Of a stretch of 64,000 nucleotides of DNA, positions 59,601 through 62,501 are shown in pieces. How positions within the stretch are numbered: position 1 is the stretch's first letter; the number at the start of each line of letters is the position of its first letter. A program made the translations under genes and the position numbers. Below the pieces are notes generated by a model. It ran no database searches. It was given only the letters and a program-made list of their open reading frames with translations, and was not told the DNA's origin. Source of the DNA: Heliopora coerulea (lineage: Eukaryota > Cnidaria > Anthozoa > Scleralcyonacea > Helioporidae); assembly GCA_030142905.1 (NCBI GenBank), contig JASJOG010000091.1, positions 744,001-808,000 on the forward strand. Direction: 5' to 3'.

Positions 59601-62501
59601 TTCAAGGGAACAGAATTATTTAATTGAACTCATTTGGACGAATCAAAATGCAACAATTTAATCATGCATAGTAATAACTAAGTAAAAAAAATTAAATGCG
59701 ATTCTTGAACATTTATCTCCTACTTTCAAAAGGAAATGAATAAGGAAATTTTTTCCACGCTGTAACATCATTATCCTATGAGTATCGTCTGGGTTGTCCA
59801 GTCACAACAGCAGTAGAAGTACCAACAGCAGCAGCAGTATCGGCCATGGCAGAAATTGTTCTACTAATAACATCACCAGCAACAATATTAACACAAAAGC
59901 CAACGGCACCATCAGAGACACAGTCATGCAACAGTGGTATCAAAACTAGTACATCGAGCTCCAAGACAAGTGGTAGCGTCAACACTCAACATCAACCAAT
60001 ACAAGCAAAGCAGCTGGTAGTGCTATCAACAATCTTATCAGTTACGTAAAAGCAGTGGCAGTACAATTTCAGATTGTCTGATCGTCTTGACTGCAAAAAC
60101 ATAAGCATTAGAAAAATTGAAAAGTATTTTCCGAGCAAAGTTTGCCTTGAACATTGATTAAAACGTCTGTTCTATTGTTTTGAAATACTTATTAGTCCAC
60201 TGCAGCTCCGTGCACCACACAGTATGGTACAGCATATCACAGCGTCACACAACGTATTTAGTCACTTAACCCTTTAAAGTTCCGTGTTCAATATATCGGA
60301 CACCAGAGGACAAAATAACTAGAGAGCAAAGCCAAAACAAACAGAGAACAAAGGAGAAGCGTTAAAAGGTTAACACATTACCTGTGAAAGATCAACTGGA
60401 GCATAGAGACATGTAGCAATGGCCATAATTGGACGGCGGTTAGAAAGCATGTCCATCAGAGATGGTTTGGTTGATTTTAGGAGAACACCACAATTTGAAA
60501 GACTCATGGCGCAGATGACAGACGCAACTGAGAAAGAAAAAACGCGAAAACATCACTAGCATTTACAATTTGCAACACAATTTAGTATAAGTAACATATT
60601 AAACATAAGGAAGAGTACTTTATTTGACATGAATCCGACAAGAAATAGTTTGGGAGGAAAGGCTGGTCAAAGCGAGGTTTTTTTGTTTTGTTTTGTTTTT
60701 TTTTTTTGTTTTTCTTCTTTGACAATTTTTGCCAAAAGATACATCCATTCCTCAGCTAGTCTGGTTTGAAACGCGTGAAATGACTGTTTGTCCTTGACAA
60801 AATACAATGCAGAAAATTTGGTCTTTGGTTGACGTTACTATGTATTTGACAAACAAGCAAAAGACTTGTAGACTGATCATATGTCAGTAAACGTAATAAC
60901 AAAAAGCATAGCCAGCACATATTTGCAACTTAAACTTAATCGGTCGCCATCCGAGTCTTTACAGCTTAGTGGTCAAATCACATATGCAAACATCAGAAAG
61001 CTATAGCATCGATCCCCTGTGGTGACTCACAAACGTTTGTTCTATTTTTGTGAACTTTTGTTTCTGACTTTATTTTCGTAGTACCGTAAATGCCCGAAAT
61101 TACGCACCCTTCTGAAAAATCGACCCTTCAACGGGCCAACAAATTAAATAAGCACCCCTTTCAAGTAAGGACACACACCCCTCTTAAGGAAAAATTCAGT
61201 AAAGACTCACGCAAACAGTTGAGTATGTTGCGGTTTTTCAAAAACATGATTTCATATTTCTGATCATTTTAAACACCTATGCCGGACGTGCAACTTCTTG
61301 CACCATATCTTATCAAATAATCCAGTAGCTATTTACATTTAACACCAAAACGTCAATTGCACGCTACTGAATCAACCAAAGTCCAAAGCATAATTAGGAT
61401 TTTACGAGTCCAGCTGCCTTTCAAAAAATGACGACAGTTTTTTTACTACAGAACGAACCTGAGGGAGAATAACCAGCCAAACGAAATTTGAGTAACATGT
61501 CAACTTGTTGGTCAACATTCTTTGGTACTAATACATCAGCTTCTTCCATAGTCATGCAGAGCCTGTAAAAATAGTGAAAAATTACAAACAAATTCTCATG
61601 AATCCCTATACTGGAGGAAGTGCGTTTGAAGTAGATTGACGTACAGGTCCATAGACTGAATTAAGCAAAAGTTCTGGTATAAAATGTATCTCATTTACAG
61701 ATTTCGTCAAACTATTTCGTTTTCAGACAATTGTTTAGCTCTGGCTTACTGAATTTCATTTACAAAACTTCGGACAACAAATTATGATTATCGCTTTTAC
61801 TATAGAATGAATTATTAAGAGTGCTATCTTTAAGACTGAATCTTCCCTGACTGATTGAGAAACAGTGGGAGTATAATAACAAAATCTGAAATTGGTCGCA
61901 GCTAAAAATGAACATTAAGTGTTGCTACAATCTTCCCCAGCAAATGTCTAGATATACAATGTTTTACCTGTAAAAATCTAGGTAGTAATATAAAAGGTTC
62001 ATAAATTTGTGCTTCGAGCAATACTCGATCAGTTTTTCGTGGAACAACTCCTTTGACTTCACAATTTCCGTTCCAATGTCTTTCGGACTTTTAACCAGAT
62101 TGGGAAATGATTCGCTGGTGATGCCGTCGAAAGGATGAACTTCAGCAAACAGTCTTCCGGTCCGGCATAGATGGCGAAATAGCTGTGTAAAATTTGTTAG
62201 CACCTGTTGAGGATAAAGTCTGCGCCTAGAAAATGAAGATAATTACATCAATCACATTACTTTTCACAAGATCAAAGTTTGAAAATTTAAATACCAAAAG
62301 TGTAATAATGATAATGCTAACAGTTATTAAAAAAAATAATTAACATTAAACTGTATACTTCACTTGGGCATAACTCCGAAATTGTTATAAGCCATATCTC
62401 TAAAGTAGGCAGAGATGGAAAGCGACAATGGGCGTTCAAGCTGGTATGGTGATATCAGGGGCATTCCGTGTTTCCACGGCGACAAAGCAATTGAAAACAA
62501 C
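10426..62501 (-). CDS. SPG11: Spatacsin-like gene, partial, 20 exons visible
   Basis: Large multi-exon gene. Exons in transcription order: 62501-62364, 62225-61968, 61562-61459, 60527-60382, 56987-56817, 54740-54671, 47302-47137, 45191-44980, 44761-44653, 43764-43605, 40952-40830, 31956-31701, 31617-31469, 26915-26828, 25939-25824, 24377-24270, 21928-21751, 16417-16218, 14316-14185, 10542-10426. Each has AG acceptor and GT donor, and exon phases chain without a break, giving about 1000 codons with no stop. The peptide is helical and leucine-rich, with segments such as [20 protein letters not shown] and [13 protein letters not shown] that I recognise as spatacsin-like. Known role of the family: with spastizin (ZFYVE26) and AP-5 it acts on late endosomes and lysosomes in autophagic lysosome reformation. 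Usual length is about 2400 residues, so roughly the first half (right of the window) and the extreme C-terminus are missing. The frame evidence is seen directly; the family name rests on recalled similarity without an alignment. Confidence 0.75.
10543..11600. other. Intron sequence without recognised features
   Basis: Intron between spatacsin-like exons 20 and 19. Short minus ORFs (for example 11164-11460) show no family resemblance. Confidence 0.4.
11600..12290 (+). mobile_element. hAT-like transposon fragment
   Basis: The plus ORF 11844-12140 and the sequence up to about 12210 read like the C-terminus of a ZMYM1/TTF5-type hAT transposase: [40 protein letters not shown], then after stops VASAE and SFSELKL, matching the usual SAERSFSKLKL dimerisation motif. 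The surrounding non-coding DNA carries repeated TTCACATGTGAAA-like motifs. Ends were not defined. Confidence 0.6.
11848..11957. repeat. Nested inverted repeat
   Basis: Two inverted pairs sit inside one another: ACTATCTCTATTCGGACTAT with its complement near 11904-11922, and the sequence at 11868-11896 with its complement at 11930-11957. Lies at the 5' end of the hAT-like ORF. Confidence 0.65.
12332..12930. repeat. Fold-back repeat, arms about 200 bp
   Basis: 12332-12533 is an imperfect inverted copy of 12712-12930, with about 180 bp between. The right arm contains a PLE-3'-end-like GGTAACGAAACGTCAGTAAA, so the structure looks like two PLE 3' ends back to back. Confidence 0.8.
13042..13096. 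repeat. (GCT)n (GTT)n trinucleotide repeat
   Basis: Five GCT units followed by about ten GTT/GTA units. Confidence 0.9.
13100..14180. other. Intron, nothing recognised
   Basis: Low-complexity AT inverted motifs at 13620-13665; no coding or repeat family seen. Confidence 0.4.
14185..14316 (-). CDS. SPG11: Spatacsin-like exon 19
   Basis: 132 bases, 44 codons in phase 0, acceptor CATTCTTAG, donor GTACGC. Encodes [20 protein letters not shown] and [13 protein letters not shown], typical of the spatacsin C-terminal domain. Confidence 0.8.
14320..16215. other. Intron between exons 19 and 18, nothing recognised
   Basis: Unique-looking sequence with no ORF of recognisable family. Confidence 0.4.
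16218..16417 (-). CDS. SPG11: Spatacsin-like exon 18
   Basis: 200 bases, acceptor TTGTTTAG, donor GTACTT. Encodes [20 protein letters not shown] and [18 protein letters not shown]. Falls in what should be the conserved C-terminal spatacsin domain. Confidence 0.78.
17336..18051. mobile_element. MITE with 18-bp inverted termini
   Basis: TGTACCAAATACAAGTGC at 17336-17353 is exactly inverted at 18034-18051. The interior is rich in GGCACG-containing motifs near both ends and includes the tandem and palindrome described separately. No coding capacity. Flanks 16420-17335 and 18060-18700 hold nothing recognisable. Confidence 0.6.
17697..17790. repeat. Short tandem plus palindrome
   Basis: A 27-base unit beginning TTAGCAGGTTTATCTTC occurs twice (about 17697 and 17736), followed by a palindrome with 12-base arms TAGCAGGTTTAT (17761-17772 and 17779-17790). 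Confidence 0.7.
18705..19345 (+). mobile_element. PIF/Harbinger deletion derivative
   Basis: Ends carry related inverted sequence (CGGTCA-N-CA followed by AGCGATAACGA). The plus ORF 18890-19108 (72 codons) reads like the start of a HARBI1-type nuclease: [40 protein letters not shown], then truncation shortly after [19 protein letters not shown]. Catalytic DDE region is absent, so it is non-autonomous. Confidence 0.65.
19680..19848. repeat. Dispersed repeat with GAGTGCTCAA motifs
   Basis: AGAGTGCTCAAACCGCTAAT near 19725 and related copies at 19765 and (inverted) 19795. The same GAGTGCTCAAT motif recurs beside (TA)n tracts at 38.2, 38.57, 47.7 and 47.95 kb. Confidence 0.5.
19849..19885. repeat. 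(TA)n microsatellite
   Basis: TA tract at the 3' end of the minus-strand PLE fragment. Confidence 0.95.
19886..20320 (-). pseudogene. PLE fragment, reverse transcriptase thumb region
   Basis: Minus reading begins [20 protein letters not shown], then [20 protein letters not shown] and [20 protein letters not shown], the segment after the YVDD box of Penelope-type enzymes. The 3' end holds a degenerate hammerhead-like CTCATGA...CGAAAC. No nuclease follows. It abuts the plus-strand PLE at about 20325 head to head. Confidence 0.75.
20325..21130 (+). pseudogene. PLE fragment, linker and GIY-YIG, frameshifted
   Basis: Plus reading from about 20410: [20 protein letters not shown], then a Cys cluster [15 protein letters not shown], then the GIY-YIG nuclease [20 protein letters not shown] and [17 protein letters not shown] frameshift near 20870 moves the last part ([13 protein letters not shown]) to another frame. 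Same subfamily as 33.9-36.2 kb. The 3' end has a GGGGC/GCCCC hairpin followed by GAAACGTTGAAATAAA. Confidence 0.82.
21192..21258. repeat. (TA)n / (CATA)n microsatellite
   Basis: TA-rich tract 60 bp after the PLE 3' end. Confidence 0.95.
21751..21928 (-). CDS. SPG11: Spatacsin-like exon 17
   Basis: 178 bases, acceptor TTCTAAAG, donor GTAAGT. Encodes [20 protein letters not shown] and [20 protein letters not shown]. Confidence 0.72.
21929..23150. other. Intron, nothing recognised
   Basis: No ORF of known family; sequence looks unique. Confidence 0.4.
23152..23371. repeat. Dispersed repeat (TTAACTCTTT family), two copies in tandem
   Basis: Copies at about 23152-23268 and 23268-23371 share TTACTCTGGC, a CCAGACG and a GGACCGGAAAGAGT-like end. 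Related copies lie at 46060 and 55567. The ends TTAACTCTTT and AAAGAGTTAA are inverted, so it may be a MITE. Confidence 0.6.
24270..24377 (-). CDS. SPG11: Spatacsin-like exon 16
   Basis: 108 bases, acceptor TATGTTAG, donor GTAAGT. Encodes [20 protein letters not shown] followed by [16 protein letters not shown]. Confidence 0.72.
24378..25430. other. Intron, nothing recognised
   Basis: No gene or repeat family recognised. Confidence 0.4.
25469..25781. repeat. (GAATGAAT/GAAAT)n tandem array inside a target duplication
   Basis: About 250 bp of GAATGAATGAAAT-type units, then about 60 unrelated bases, ending in (ATTC)n of the opposite sense. The whole 313-bp block is bounded by identical 27-bp direct repeats (25442-25468 and 25782-25808). 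Confidence 0.85.
25824..25939 (-). CDS. SPG11: Spatacsin-like exon 15
   Basis: 116 bases, acceptor ACTTGTAG, donor GTAAGA. Encodes [20 protein letters not shown] and [14 protein letters not shown]. The donor is 15 bases from one copy of a 27-bp duplication bounding a tandem array. Confidence 0.75.
26174..26757. mobile_element. Non-autonomous hAT element
   Basis: 584 bp with inverted ends CAGTGGCGTAGCTA / CAGTGGCGTAGCCA. Flanks GTCATCTT and GTCATCTC form an 8-bp target duplication with one mismatch, as expected for hAT. Inside, near 26492-26590, a plus reading [20 protein letters not shown] resembles the N-terminus of ZMYM1/TTF5-like hAT transposases; the rest of the transposase is deleted. 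Confidence 0.82.
26828..26915 (-). CDS. SPG11: Spatacsin-like exon 14
   Basis: 88 bases, acceptor TTTCTCCAG, donor GTTTAG. Encodes [20 protein letters not shown]. Too short for ORF scanning; supported by phase and splice sites. Confidence 0.7.
26916..27850. other. Intron, nothing recognised
   Basis: AT-rich, no ORF or repeat identified. Confidence 0.4.
27851..30130 (+). mobile_element. PLE with about 300-bp inverted termini
   Basis: 27851-28150 is an imperfect inverted copy of 29833-30130, the element's own 3' region. Between them are a reverse transcriptase (28190-29130) and a GIY-YIG nuclease (29180-29800), both plus and both broken. The left copy therefore points its 3' end outward as the right one does. 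Confidence 0.82.
28190..29800 (+). pseudogene. PLE reverse transcriptase and endonuclease, broken
   Basis: Open stretch 28211-28849 carries [40 protein letters not shown] (catalytic Asp) and [24 protein letters not shown] at 28847-28849 is followed at once, in the same frame, by [15 protein letters not shown], so the catalytic YVDD box lies beyond a nonsense codon. After further breaks, 29179-29496 gives the linker ([15 protein letters not shown]) and then [14 protein letters not shown] of the GIY-YIG nuclease, ending near 29800. Non-functional copy. N-terminal third is missing. Confidence 0.85.
30140..30760. other. Intron, nothing recognised
   Basis: No coding or repeat family seen. Confidence 0.4.
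30763..31075. repeat. Degenerate tandem repeat, unit near 140 bp
   Basis: AACACCGGAACTGCGCTTTG at 30767 recurs as AACACCAAAGCTGCGCTTTG near 30923 and AACACCGAAACTGCAC near 31041, with matching sequence between (CTTGGAAATTG/CTTAGGAATTG, GACTCATA). Confidence 0.55.
31469..31617 (-). CDS. SPG11: Spatacsin-like exon 13
   Basis: 149 bases, acceptor CTGTTTTAG, donor GTACTA. Encodes [20 protein letters not shown] and [20 protein letters not shown], the segment I weigh most for the spatacsin call. Confidence 0.82.
31701..31956 (-). CDS. SPG11: Spatacsin-like exon 12 (acidic linker)
   Basis: 256 bases, acceptor TTCCTATAG, donor GTAGGG. Begins [20 protein letters not shown] and continues into a highly acidic, probably disordered stretch with [20 protein letters not shown]. 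In frame with neighbours. Confidence 0.72.
31957..32470. other. Intron, nothing recognised
   Basis: Left end of the 8.9-kb intron that holds the PLE nest; no feature recognised in this part. Confidence 0.4.
32477..32520 (-). ncRNA. Decayed hammerhead ribozyme
   Basis: Minus sequence keeps stem I (TTGC/GCAA), GAAAC and the stem II region in register with the intact ribozyme at 38092-38133, but the core reads CTAGATGA, one extra base. Sits at the 3' end of the minus PLE. Confidence 0.5.
32477..33655 (-). pseudogene. PLE polyprotein end, GIY-YIG, minus strand
   Basis: Open minus stretch 33651-32863 (262 codons): [76 protein letters not shown], Cys cluster [15 protein letters not shown], then the nuclease [16 protein letters not shown] frameshift near 32863 shifts the remaining nuclease ([13 protein letters not shown]) to another frame. 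5'-truncated at the (TA)n tract at 33662. Same subfamily as 1.87-2.92 and 36.9-38.1 kb. Confidence 0.82.
33662..33696. repeat. (TA)n microsatellite
   Basis: At the truncated 5' end of the minus-strand PLE. Confidence 0.95.
33700..33772. repeat. Dispersed unit shared with 47.81-47.88 kb
   Basis: Inverted relative of 47806-47890; both contain AACGTTTAGGTTTACGAAAT or its complement and TGAGCCCTCTTTGC, and both are bordered by (TA)n. Confidence 0.7.
33769..33895. repeat. (TATATG)n / (TA)n / (TG)n microsatellite
   Basis: Compound microsatellite that continues into the outer end of the PLE inverted terminus. Confidence 0.95.
34273..35983 (+). pseudogene. PLE reverse transcriptase plus GIY-YIG, broken
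   Basis: Frames in order: 34273-34551 ([20 protein letters not shown]), a stop, then [15 protein letters not shown] (first catalytic Asp, about 34598-34642); 34691-35029 ([20 protein letters not shown] and [16 protein letters not shown] with the catalytic DD); 35035-35574 (linker, [20 protein letters not shown]); 35600-35983 (Cys pairs, then [20 protein letters not shown] and [16 protein letters not shown], the GIY-YIG nuclease, ending [14 protein letters not shown]). Each break is a single stop or frameshift, so decay is modest. Subfamily differs from the 7-kb copy: YLDD rather than YVDD, and a Cys cluster before the nuclease. Confidence 0.87.
36040..36090 (+). other. PLE 3' hairpin
   Basis: GGGGC/GCCCC hairpin followed by GAAACGTCGAATAAA. 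The same structure ends the 21.1-kb PLE and, inverted, occurs at 33976-34010. It occupies the place of a hammerhead but lacks a CUGANGA core. Confidence 0.55.
36212..36774 (-). mobile_element. Tc1/mariner copy, internally deleted
   Basis: Inverted termini CAGGGTGTCCCAAAAAA...TGTATACACACTTTGA at both ends, TA outside. Minus-strand frames hold mariner transposase pieces: [20 protein letters not shown] (the second catalytic Asp region) and [20 protein letters not shown], ending [10 protein letters not shown]. The N-terminal DNA-binding half is missing and the frame is broken, so it is dead. Sits in (TA)n DNA on both sides. Confidence 0.88.
36775..36830. repeat. (TA)n microsatellite
   Basis: Between the mariner copy and the PLE 5' fold-back junction. 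Confidence 0.95.
36862..38076 (+). CDS. PLE polyprotein C-terminal half with GIY-YIG nuclease
   Basis: 404 codons, uninterrupted. The first 20 or so residues come from the inverted 5' junction; genuine PLE sequence starts around [20 protein letters not shown]. Order: [20 protein letters not shown] (after the catalytic box of the reverse transcriptase, which is lost), [50 protein letters not shown], Cys cluster [15 protein letters not shown] (about residue 235), GIY-YIG nuclease [20 protein letters not shown] and [20 protein letters not shown], then [11 protein letters not shown] and [11 protein letters not shown]. Intact but without reverse transcriptase catalytic residues, so it cannot act alone. 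Confidence 0.85.
   Translation: MFYQLIDRWCSLEVLARRLKNTTGRSADKTRKELIKIFDQLGLKITAQTNLKSVNFLDITFNLMNGDYRPYRKPNDDPLYISSHSNHPPSIIKHLPASINSRISQLSSNQSTFDSAAPIYEDALRRSHFNTKLQYISDSDKTRESTSSQKRRRRNIIWFKPPYSKNIRSKIGHNFLKLIDKHFPESCTLHKIFNRNTVKISYSCMDNMKTMITKHNSRILNKYENRKLQRTDNCNCRRKEQCPLQGNCLTDNIVYRADVTTTDTGETKQYIGMTANSFKERYRNHIKSFKDSKYSNETELSKYVWDLKSNNQSFDIKWAIVKRAAAYTSGAKRCNLCLEEKLCIMKARLKNHLKNLLNKRSEIVSKCRHRNRFLISKTSHTRTIAMSHPTHANHDVNEQRKRRQ
38092..38133 (+). ncRNA. Type I hammerhead ribozyme
   Basis: Stem I GTTGC (38092-38096) pairs with GCAAC (38129-38133). Core CTGAAGA fits CUGANGA. Stem II has three G-C pairs (CGC/GCG) after one mismatch. GAAA is at 38116-38119, stem III is ACT/AGT around CGG, and the cleavage triplet is GTA ending at 38128. 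Confidence 0.75.
38226..38428. repeat. (TA)n / (TATG)n microsatellite
   Basis: Long compound tract between the PLE and the inverted hammerhead pair. Confidence 0.95.
38433..38478 (-). ncRNA. Type I hammerhead ribozyme, minus strand
   Basis: On the minus strand: stem I ACTACA/TGTAGT, core CTGATGA (complement of 38466-38472), stem II GGCC/GGTC with one G-U pair, GAAA, stem III ACGG-TT-CCGT, cleavage triplet GTC. Differs from the plus copy at 38601 by one base in stem II. Confidence 0.9.
38601..38646 (+). ncRNA. Type I hammerhead ribozyme, plus strand
   Basis: Stem I ACTACA (38601-38606) with TGTAGT (38641-38646), core CTGATGA (38607-38613), stem II GGCC/GGCC around CAGTA, GAAA, stem III ACGG-TT-CCGT, cleavage triplet GTC ending at 38640. 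All core positions match the consensus. Confidence 0.92.
38647..38694. repeat. (TA)n microsatellite
   Basis: Starts directly after stem I of the plus hammerhead. Confidence 0.95.
38695..38900. repeat. Fold-back of two PLE 3' ends
   Basis: GCAGTTAGCGCCCGAAAATT at 38731 is inverted at about 38862-38881; the arms (about 70-80 bp each) meet near 38800. GGTCCGACC at 38695 also matches, inverted, the sequence beside the 33.66-kb (TA)n tract. Confidence 0.75.
38930..40075 (-). pseudogene. PLE, minus strand, broken
   Basis: Minus frames: 40064-39753 carries [20 protein letters not shown] and a catalytic box reading RRNVDDSST, where the usual Y of YVDD is N. 39708-39478 holds the segment after the box ([20 protein letters not shown]). 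39311-38961 holds the GIY-YIG nuclease ([40 protein letters not shown]). Several stops and frameshifts. N-terminal reverse transcriptase missing at the T-rich junction near 40030. Confidence 0.82.
40106..40430 (+). pseudogene. PLE fragment related to the 7-kb element
   Basis: Begins [20 protein letters not shown], matching the linker of the 8379-9035 ORF, then drifts in frame. The nuclease is deleted apart from a trace near 40380. Head to head with the minus PLE at 38.9-40.1 kb. Confidence 0.72.
40641..40711. repeat. Poly-T then poly-G run
   Basis: T runs of 8 to 17 broken by short G runs, ending in 14 consecutive G. Such runs are often misassembled. Confidence 0.9.
40830..40952 (-). CDS. 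SPG11: Spatacsin-like exon 11
   Basis: 123 bases in phase 0 at both ends, acceptor TTTGCCAG, donor GTAATT. Encodes [20 protein letters not shown], then a basic tail SKKRKGK. The following intron (to 31956) is the largest PLE nest in the window. Confidence 0.72.
40953..43604. other. Intron between exons 11 and 10
   Basis: No recognisable element. A minus ORF at 41871-42113 and GCCGGC-containing short repeats at 42180-42270 are of unknown origin. Confidence 0.4.
43605..43764 (-). CDS. SPG11: Spatacsin-like exon 10
   Basis: 160 bases, acceptor TTTTTTAG, donor GTATTT. Encodes [20 protein letters not shown] and [16 protein letters not shown]. Ends on a complete codon. Confidence 0.78.
44090..44515 (-). 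pseudogene. PLE fragment (subfamily with YVGS nuclease), minus
   Basis: The minus ORF 44507-44292 reads [33 protein letters not shown], matching the linker of the 34-36-kb PLE. The next bases in a shifted frame give [20 protein letters not shown] and ITSLPKRF, the nuclease start. Decayed. Confidence 0.68.
44653..44761 (-). CDS. SPG11: Spatacsin-like exon 9
   Basis: 109 bases, acceptor TTTCGACAG, donor GTGAGC. Encodes [20 protein letters not shown]. In frame with exons 8 and 10. Confidence 0.75.
44980..45191 (-). CDS. SPG11: Spatacsin-like exon 8
   Basis: 212 bases, acceptor GATTTTTAG, donor GTGAGT. Encodes [20 protein letters not shown] followed by [20 protein letters not shown]. The [14 protein letters not shown] stretch is among the better spatacsin-like signatures. 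Confidence 0.8.
45385..45490 (-). repeat. tRNA-derived SINE-like repeat, minus
   Basis: Minus strand shows an A box in TAGCTCCACTGGTAAGAGCA and a B box in CGAGTTCGAATCATG, correctly spaced. Arms do not pair well enough for a functional tRNA. Confidence 0.6.
45549..45716 (-). repeat. Two hammerhead-like PLE 3' motifs in tandem
   Basis: On the minus strand CTGAAGA...GTGTCGAAACG (45716-45687) and CTGAGGA...GTATCGAAACG (45600-45569) repeat about 115 bp apart. Both fit CUGANGA, a stem II and GAAA; stem I is not convincing in either. Confidence 0.5.
46059..46200. repeat. Dispersed repeat (TTAACTCTTT family)
   Basis: TTAACCCTTTCGTGTCCGAA, then AAAATCGTCTGGCGTCAGTC, and two iterations of CCAGAGTAAAATT or its relative. 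Relative of 23152-23371 and 55567. Confidence 0.55.
46417..46668 (-). pseudogene. PLE GIY-YIG fragment, minus
   Basis: 84 codons: [40 protein letters not shown] and [20 protein letters not shown] match the nuclease of the 8379-9035 ORF with the His-rich and Glu ends altered. The rest of the element is not recognisable. Confidence 0.7.
46669..47136. other. Intron next to exon 7, nothing recognised
   Basis: No gene or repeat family recognised apart from short (CA)-rich stretches at 47045-47085. Confidence 0.4.
47137..47302 (-). CDS. SPG11: Spatacsin-like exon 7
   Basis: 166 bases, acceptor TTCTACAG, donor GTATAA. Encodes [20 protein letters not shown] and [20 protein letters not shown]. In frame with both neighbours. 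Confidence 0.78.
47530..47580 (-). repeat. PLE-end unit shared with 54.19-54.24 kb
   Basis: TTATCGAAACGAACTTTCGA and neighbours form an inverted match to 54190-54235. Confidence 0.65.
47580..47676. repeat. (TA)n (TG)n microsatellite
   Basis: About 30 bp of TA followed by about 65 bp of TG. Confidence 0.95.
47806..47890. repeat. Dispersed unit shared with 33.70-33.77 kb
   Basis: See the partner copy; bordered on both sides by (TA)n at 47788-47806 and 47893-47915. Confidence 0.7.
47977..48053. repeat. Perfect palindrome, 36-bp arms, 5-bp loop
   Basis: 47977-48012 is exactly inverted at 48018-48053 around TGCTC. A (TA)n tract follows to 48077, 14 bp before the THAP transposon. Confidence 0.92.
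48319..48906 (+). CDS. P2X7-like C-terminal-domain protein, two exons
   Basis: Exons 48319-48557 and 48657-48906 (donor TG|GTAGGT, acceptor TTGTAG|GTGC) give 162 residues. Residues 1-79 are acidic and serine-rich ([20 protein letters not shown]), probably disordered. After the junction comes [20 protein letters not shown] then [10 protein letters not shown]: the W-C-x-C-x2-C ... CC-R-E pattern is that of the cytoplasmic zinc-binding ballast domain at the P2X7 receptor C-terminus. The remaining part ([20 protein letters not shown]) also fits that domain. No transmembrane segments, so not a channel. Lies at one end of the transposon, opposite in strand to the transposase, and has no stops although the transposase is broken. 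Role in transposition unknown. Confidence 0.78.
51278..51824 (-). CDS. Transposase catalytic-core exon (first Asp)
   Basis: 182 codons open, acceptor ATTTGCAG and donor GTAAAC. Begins with [20 protein letters not shown] and ends [14 protein letters not shown]. The CNCE-like Cys pairs ([15 protein letters not shown]) suggest a zinc-binding insert before the RNase-H-like fold. Confidence 0.7.
52632..53018 (-). CDS. THAP domain exon of the transposase
   Basis: 129 codons from ATG to donor GTACAT. Single uninterrupted exon with the THAP C-x8-C ... C-x2-H ligands, the conserved F-P-K (SFPKKD) and W (KWTKFV) residues and the Q-x-C-S-x2-H-F segment. Binds transposon ends in related elements (family knowledge). 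Confidence 0.8.
53319..54165 (-). pseudogene. PLE fragment, minus
   Basis: 53708-53319 is a GIY-YIG nuclease ([58 protein letters not shown]). 54162-53884 is the preceding thumb/linker ([40 protein letters not shown]). Stops separate them. The transposon at 48.09-53.25 kb lies directly on its 3' side. Confidence 0.78.
54671..54740 (-). CDS. SPG11: Spatacsin-like exon 6 (short)
   Basis: 70-base exon, acceptor TTTTTGGCAG, donor GTGAGA. Encodes [20 protein letters not shown]. Its length (23 codons plus one base) is exactly what converts the phase-0 end of exon 5 into the phase needed by exon 7, which supports its inclusion. Confidence 0.62.
54850..55075. repeat. Cryptic (CAA/CAG/ACC)n trinucleotide tract
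   Basis: Imperfect CAACAG, CACCAT and CAACAA runs. Similar tracts occur at 59798-60045 and 63565-63680; all are non-coding in the host gene. Confidence 0.8.
55116..55136. repeat. Poly-G run (21 G)
   Basis: Uninterrupted G run; length probably uncertain in any assembly. Confidence 0.9.
55567..55664. repeat. Dispersed repeat (TTAACTCTTT family)
   Basis: TTAACTCTTTTCCGGCGGGA at the left, GCCAACGTCAGACGATTGTA inside, and CCAGGAAAGAGTTAA at the right: inverted ends and the same interior as the copies at 23.2 and 46.1 kb. Confidence 0.65.
55665..56358. other. Intron, nothing recognised
   Basis: Minus ORFs here (55887-56177, 55952-56326) overlap in different frames and show no family resemblance. 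Confidence 0.4.
56371..56593. mobile_element. Fold-back element with 12-bp target duplication
   Basis: Arms of about 86 bp (56403-56489 and 56507-56593, CATGTTTGAGGAAGTTGATC and complement) enclose a 17-bp loop. TAACCCTCTATT occurs exactly at 56359-56370 and again at 56594-56605. The arms contain GGCTGTCGAAACGTCA-like PLE 3'-end sequence and the loop holds CTGAAGA. Confidence 0.8.
56817..56987 (-). CDS. SPG11: Spatacsin-like exon 5
   Basis: 171 bases, 57 codons in phase 0, acceptor CTTTGACAG, donor GTAAGT. Encodes [20 protein letters not shown] and [11 protein letters not shown]. Confidence 0.78.
56988..57755. other. Intron, nothing recognised
   Basis: AT-rich; no gene or repeat family seen. 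Confidence 0.4.
57759..58181. mobile_element. MITE with about 50-bp inverted termini
   Basis: GGCCGTTTCATACGTCGCAA at the left is matched, inverted and diverged, by CAACTTCATACGTTGCACAG at the right. GAATTTAATTC and GTCGCATTTAAT motifs recur inside. No coding capacity. Confidence 0.72.
58185..59485 (-). pseudogene. Non-LTR retrotransposon (CR1/L2-like), 5'-truncated
   Basis: Minus frames: 59443-59000 has [40 protein letters not shown] and [13 protein letters not shown], the reverse transcriptase palm with the catalytic ADD. 58968-58726 gives [20 protein letters not shown] and [18 protein letters not shown]. 58677-58339 gives [20 protein letters not shown] and [17 protein letters not shown], the usual C-terminal domain. 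Stops and a missing N-terminus show it is dead. Its 3' end abuts the MITE at 58181. Confidence 0.87.
59486..60381. other. Intron with a CAG/CAA-rich tract
   Basis: 59798-60045 is an imperfect trinucleotide tract; the plus ORF 59846-60049 (Ser/Thr-rich) is a by-product. Nothing else recognised. Confidence 0.5.
60382..60527 (-). CDS. SPG11: Spatacsin-like exon 4
   Basis: 146 bases, acceptor TTTCTCAG, donor GTAATG. Ends exactly on a codon. Encodes [19 protein letters not shown] and [20 protein letters not shown]. Confidence 0.75.
60528..61458. other. Intron with tRNA-like relic
   Basis: 60941-61030 (GCCATCCGAGTCTTTACAGC to GGTGACTC) is a decayed copy of the tRNA-like repeat at 1.4-1.85 kb, missing the intact B box. 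The rest is unrecognised apart from a T-rich run at 60680-60715. Confidence 0.5.
61459..61562 (-). CDS. SPG11: Spatacsin-like exon 3
   Basis: 104 bases, acceptor TTTTTACAG, donor GTTCGT. Joins in frame through a split AGG codon. Encodes [20 protein letters not shown] followed by [10 protein letters not shown]. Too short for an ORF scan; supported by phase and splice sites. Confidence 0.7.
61968..62225 (-). CDS. SPG11: Spatacsin-like exon 2
   Basis: 258 bases between acceptor TTTTCTAG and donor GTAAAA. In frame with the previous exon (split AAG codon). Contains [17 protein letters not shown] and a tyrosine-rich end, LLYYYLDFY. Confidence 0.8.
62364..62501 (-). CDS. SPG11: Spatacsin-like exon 1 of those visible
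   Basis: Acceptor TTTTTCAG, donor GTGAAG. Starts with one base of a split codon and ends with two bases. Encodes a peptide containing [20 protein letters not shown] and [13 protein letters not shown]. Upstream exons lie outside the window. Confidence 0.75.
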